A stretch of DNA of 7,761 nt, from positions 20,563 to 28,323 of the forward strand of contig MGQS01000049.1 of the NCBI GenBank assembly GCA_001797905.1. Direction: 5' to 3'. The stretch comes from Deltaproteobacteria bacterium RBG_16_54_11 (GTDB lineage: Bacteria > Desulfobacterota > B13-G15 > RBG-16-54-18). The notes beneath the pieces were generated by a model. It was not told the DNA's origin. It did not search any database and saw only the letters and a program-made list of their open reading frames with translations. The stretch's first letter is position 1. Every line of letters starts with the position of its first letter. Shown one piece after another: positions 5,427-7,761 of the stretch. A program made the position numbers and the translations under genes.

Positions 5427-5435
5427 CTTGGTTTA

Positions 5436-7703
5436 TTACAGATACAAGAGTTCCAGTTCTATGGCGCCTTTCACAGAGGGGGAGAAGGAGAGCTTTTGCA
5501 GCACCTTTTCCAGGGCTTCCTTCTTATACCCCTTTCCCTGGTGGCTCTTGACCTGGATTGCTTTTACCTTTCCTTGCTCAACTTGCAAAACCACGACTAC
5601 CTTGGTGAGCGCCCATTGCCGGAACAACTGCGCCAACTCGCCCTTGATTGCGGATAGCGCCTTTTCCGCGTCTGCCATCGTCATGCCGGCAGGGAGCTTG
5701 CCGCCCGTGAGGTAGATCTGGGCAGGCTCCTTTTTTACCTCCTTTTGATAGAAGCCCCCGCCCTCTCTCGACGCGTCTGCCATTGCCAAGGAAGAGGAGG
5801 GAGGGGCGGCGAACTTGGCCTTCATCATACCCCGCTCGCCGACGGCGTAATCACTGACCCCTTCAGGCAGCGGCAGCGGCTGTTTTACGGTCACGACCTC
5901 TCCGGTATCGCGCACGATGGTATCAACGGCGACAAAGGAGGTGTACTGGGTCATAAGATGGTAGCGGAGGCCGAGCCGCGTCACCTCCTCTTTCACCTCT
6001 ACCCCGAGCTTGCCGTAGTCATCGAGGCGGGCGATCCGCTCCCTGGCCCAGAGGTATCGCAAAGCAACGTTTCCCTCATCCGCCATCTGTGGGTTCACCG
6101 GGATCGATTTTTTATAATCGCCCGAGGCGGTCTTGCCCTTTACCAGAATGGTTCCTCTGGCATTCCTATATTTCCCAAAGATGATCAGGGGGCGCTGGGC
6201 AAAGAGGTCAGGGAGGGCAGGGGGCTCGATATCAGAGGCGTCAAATCCCTGAAAGGTTACCTGGATATCGGTGAGCAGGGGGGCCTTGACATATGCGGCG
6301 AATCTTTCCGCTGTCTGGCCAGCCTCCTTTTGATCGGCGACCACAAAGGGCTCTCCCTTGCCTGCCCTGGCCATCCCTTCGATGAGAAAGCGATTGACGC
6401 TCGTCCCTATGCCGAAAGCAAAAAAGTTTGCCTTATTCAGGTTCTTCCTGATCAGGTCAAAGGCCTCCTTTTCCACGTCCACATACCCGTCAGTCGCTAT
6501 GACGACGATGCGCGAAAGCCCTTCCCTTTTCTCTAAGGCAAGCGCCTGTTGGAGGGCGGGCAGGAGCCTGGTGCCTCCGCCGCCTTGCTGCCCTTCGAGC
6601 ATGGCAAGCGCCTTCCCCTTGTTCTCCGCTGAGGCGGCAAGGGGCCGGGGAGAGAGTACCTCGGAGCCGCCGGCAAAGAAGATGATATTAAAGTAATCTT
6701 TTTGCCGCAGGTTCCGGATGATCCCCTTGATCAGGGTCTTGGAGACCTCCAGGGGGAATCCGTACATGGAGCCGGAGACATCGACGATAAAGACGTATTC
6801 ACGCGGGGGCACTTCCTTGGCCGTTACCCTTTTGGGGGGTTGCAGCATCAGGAGGAAGTAATTCCCATCCTTGCCGGGATAGAGTAAGAGTCCGCTCTGT
6901 ATCTGCTCCCCCTGGAGGGTATAGCGCAGGATAAAATCCTTATTGCCTCCCTTCTTCTCATCGGGGGCCAGGTTGATCTCTGCCATATCCCGTGACTTTT
7001 GTATTGTCACCTTGTGAGAGGGGACCCAGACGGCGCCCAAGGGGATGCCTGCCCTGATATGGGCAGCGATATTAAAGGTATAGGGGGCTTCTTGTCCCTG
7101 GTGCAGATAGGGGGTCTTGACCCACTTGTCTGAATCTTGTGCCCCTTTCTCTTTCCGCTCGGTATAGCGGGGGCCCACCACCGTGGGGAAGACGAATTCG
7201 TAGATCCCCTTTTCCGGGACCAGGAGCTCGGTGTAACTCACCTGCACCTCGATGCGATCGCCGGGCATGATGTTCGCTACTTTCATTTGAAAAACATTAG
7301 GCCGCTCCTGTTCCAGGAGCGAGGCGACCTTGCCCTCCTCCTTTGCCTGCTCATAGATCCGCTTGGCAGCGGCCCTCTCTTCTATCCGGGCCTCGATGAC
7401 CCTGTTCCCTATCCGCATCCGCATGGCGTGTATGGCCGACTTGGTACCCAGGGGGAACACATAGATCGCCTCGATGGTCCGCTTGCCTTCATTCTTATAG
7501 ACCTGGGTGAGCTCGATCTCGGCGATCACCCCGGCGATATCCACCTTGGCCTTGGTCTCTAAGAGAGGAAAGGGGTCGAGGGTTGGGTCCTTGCTCTGGA
7601 CAAAGAAGTAGGGGGAAAGGACCCGCTCCTCCTTCGCCCCCCAAGAAGCAGTGAAGGGGAGCATAGCAATGATAAGACCGACAATAAAAATGAGTTTTTT
7701 CAT
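5436..7703 (-). CDS. Exported VIT and von Willebrand factor A domain protein
   Basis: A 755-residue protein with the layout of inter-alpha-trypsin-inhibitor heavy-chain-like bacterial proteins. Residues 1-22 are a Sec signal peptide (MKKLIFIVGL and on, with a cleavage-type WGA near 23); no lipobox and no C-terminal sorting signal are seen. Residues about 40-165 are the VIT domain (QVYKNEGKRTIEAIYVFPL, ERAAAKRIYEQAKEEG, ANIMPGDRIEVQVSY). Residues about 302-475 are the vWA domain with a complete MIDAS metal site: D308-x-S310-x-S312, T378 and D405. The motif RLGLRYHLMTQYTSFVAVD (577-595) is the usual conserved block after the vWA domain. The last 60 residues, after a low-complexity link, resemble a TonB/AgmX-type C-terminal fold. 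Such proteins probably bind partners in the envelope through Mg2+; the partner is unknown. GGAGGT 6 bases upstream supports the ATG at 7703. Two adjacent TAA codons end the gene. Confidence 0.92.
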   Translation of the reverse strand: MKKLIFIVGLIIAMLPFTASWGAKEERVLSPYFFVQSKDPTLDPFPLLETKAKVDIAGVIAEIELTQVYKNEGKRTIEAIYVFPLGTKSAIHAMRMRIGNRVIEARIEERAAAKRIYEQAKEEGKVASLLEQERPNVFQMKVANIMPGDRIEVQVSYTELLVPEKGIYEFVFPTVVGPRYTERKEKGAQDSDKWVKTPYLHQGQEAPYTFNIAAHIRAGIPLGAVWVPSHKVTIQKSRDMAEINLAPDEKKGGNKDFILRYTLQGEQIQSGLLLYPGKDGNYFLLMLQPPKRVTAKEVPPREYVFIVDVSGSMYGFPLEVSKTLIKGIIRNLRQKDYFNIIFFAGGSEVLSPRPLAASAENKGKALAMLEGQQGGGGTRLLPALQQALALEKREGLSRIVVIATDGYVDVEKEAFDLIRKNLNKANFFAFGIGTSVNRFLIEGMARAGKGEPFVVADQKEAGQTAERFAAYVKAPLLTDIQVTFQGFDASDIEPPALPDLFAQRPLIIFGKYRNARGTILVKGKTASGDYKKSIPVNPQMADEGNVALRYLWARERIARLDDYGKLGVEVKEEVTRLGLRYHLMTQYTSFVAVDTIVRDTGEVVTVKQPLPLPEGVSDYAVGERGMMKAKFAAPPSSSLAMADASREGGGFYQKEVKKEPAQIYLTGGKLPAGMTMADAEKALSAIKGELAQLFRQWALTKVVVVLQVEQGKVKAIQVKSHQGKGYKKEALEKVLQKLSFSPSVKGAIELELLYL

Positions 7704-7709
7704 GGTTCC

Positions 7710-7715
7710 ACCTCC
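7710..7715 (-). promoter_or_regulatory. Shine-Dalgarno of the VIT-vWA gene
   Basis: GGAGGT on the minus strand (7715-7710) lies 6 bases before the ATG at 7703-7701. The remaining 46 bases to the window edge show no convincing promoter. Confidence 0.8.
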
Positions 7716-7761
7716 ATAGTTTTATGTTCTGCTTGTATTAGACAAAGGACACCTGAAAAAG

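Larger units (their letters stand above)
5101..5435. other. 335-base spacer between the CDF and VIT-vWA genes
   Basis: No gene is visible. From left to right it contains the CDF upstream region with an extended -10 box, an inverted-repeat element at 5213-5314, a short unremarkable stretch, and a strong stem-loop with a plus-strand T-tract at 5378-5426 close to the 3' end of the VIT-vWA gene. Confidence 0.6.

Noticed and set aside
5745..6536. 263-codon plus-strand frame inside the VIT-vWA gene
   Set aside because: It lies wholly antisense to a gene with a clear multi-domain product; its translation has no domain-like pattern and it is explained by the GC-rich codon bias of the real gene.

Overview
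The window looks like chromosomal DNA of a GC-rich, probably anaerobic bacterium. The gene families present and the style of the intergenic repeats suggest a deltaproteobacterium (Desulfobacterota type). That placement is inference; no rRNA or other phylogenetic marker is present. Seven coding regions can be supported: six complete, one cut off by the left edge. One of them is a 56-codon gene that is easy to miss.

Left block, 1-2148, plus strand. The 3' end of a MarC-family membrane protein gene is followed almost without gap by a DUF362 protein carrying a C-terminal 2[4Fe-4S] ferredoxin module. This runs into the tRNA pseudouridine synthase gene truA through a 4-base GTGA overlap. The three probably form one transcription unit.

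Middle block, 2149-4170. truA is followed directly by a 125-bp palindromic repeat-like element (2149-2273). Next comes a strikingly AT-rich stretch with one minus-strand gene for a secreted TPR protein (2419-3141), closed on its other side by a second inverted-repeat element (3175-3242). Together these look like an acquired insert in GC-rich surroundings. Beyond it are two minus-strand genes for small membrane proteins of stress-associated families. One is a GlsB/YeaQ/YmgE-like protein (3258-3557). The other is a YqaE/Pmp3-like protein (3871-4041), which has a strong Shine-Dalgarno site and a plausible promoter. They are separated by 313 bases without a convincing gene but with a perfect 13-bp hairpin.

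Right block, 4171-7761, minus strand. A cation diffusion facilitator metal exporter (4171-5100) may be translated from a leaderless transcript. A 335-base spacer upstream of it holds a 102-bp inverted-repeat element and a strong stem-loop whose T-tract lies on the plus strand, where no gene is visible. The last gene (5436-7703) encodes an exported 755-residue VIT plus von Willebrand A protein with an intact MIDAS metal site and a TonB/AgmX-like C-terminal end.

I see no clear defence system, CRISPR array, transposase, rRNA or tRNA. The points most worth a second look are the AT-rich TPR insert between two palindromic elements, the pair of small stress membrane proteins, the orphan plus-strand terminator at 5378-5426, and the possible leaderless start of the metal exporter.
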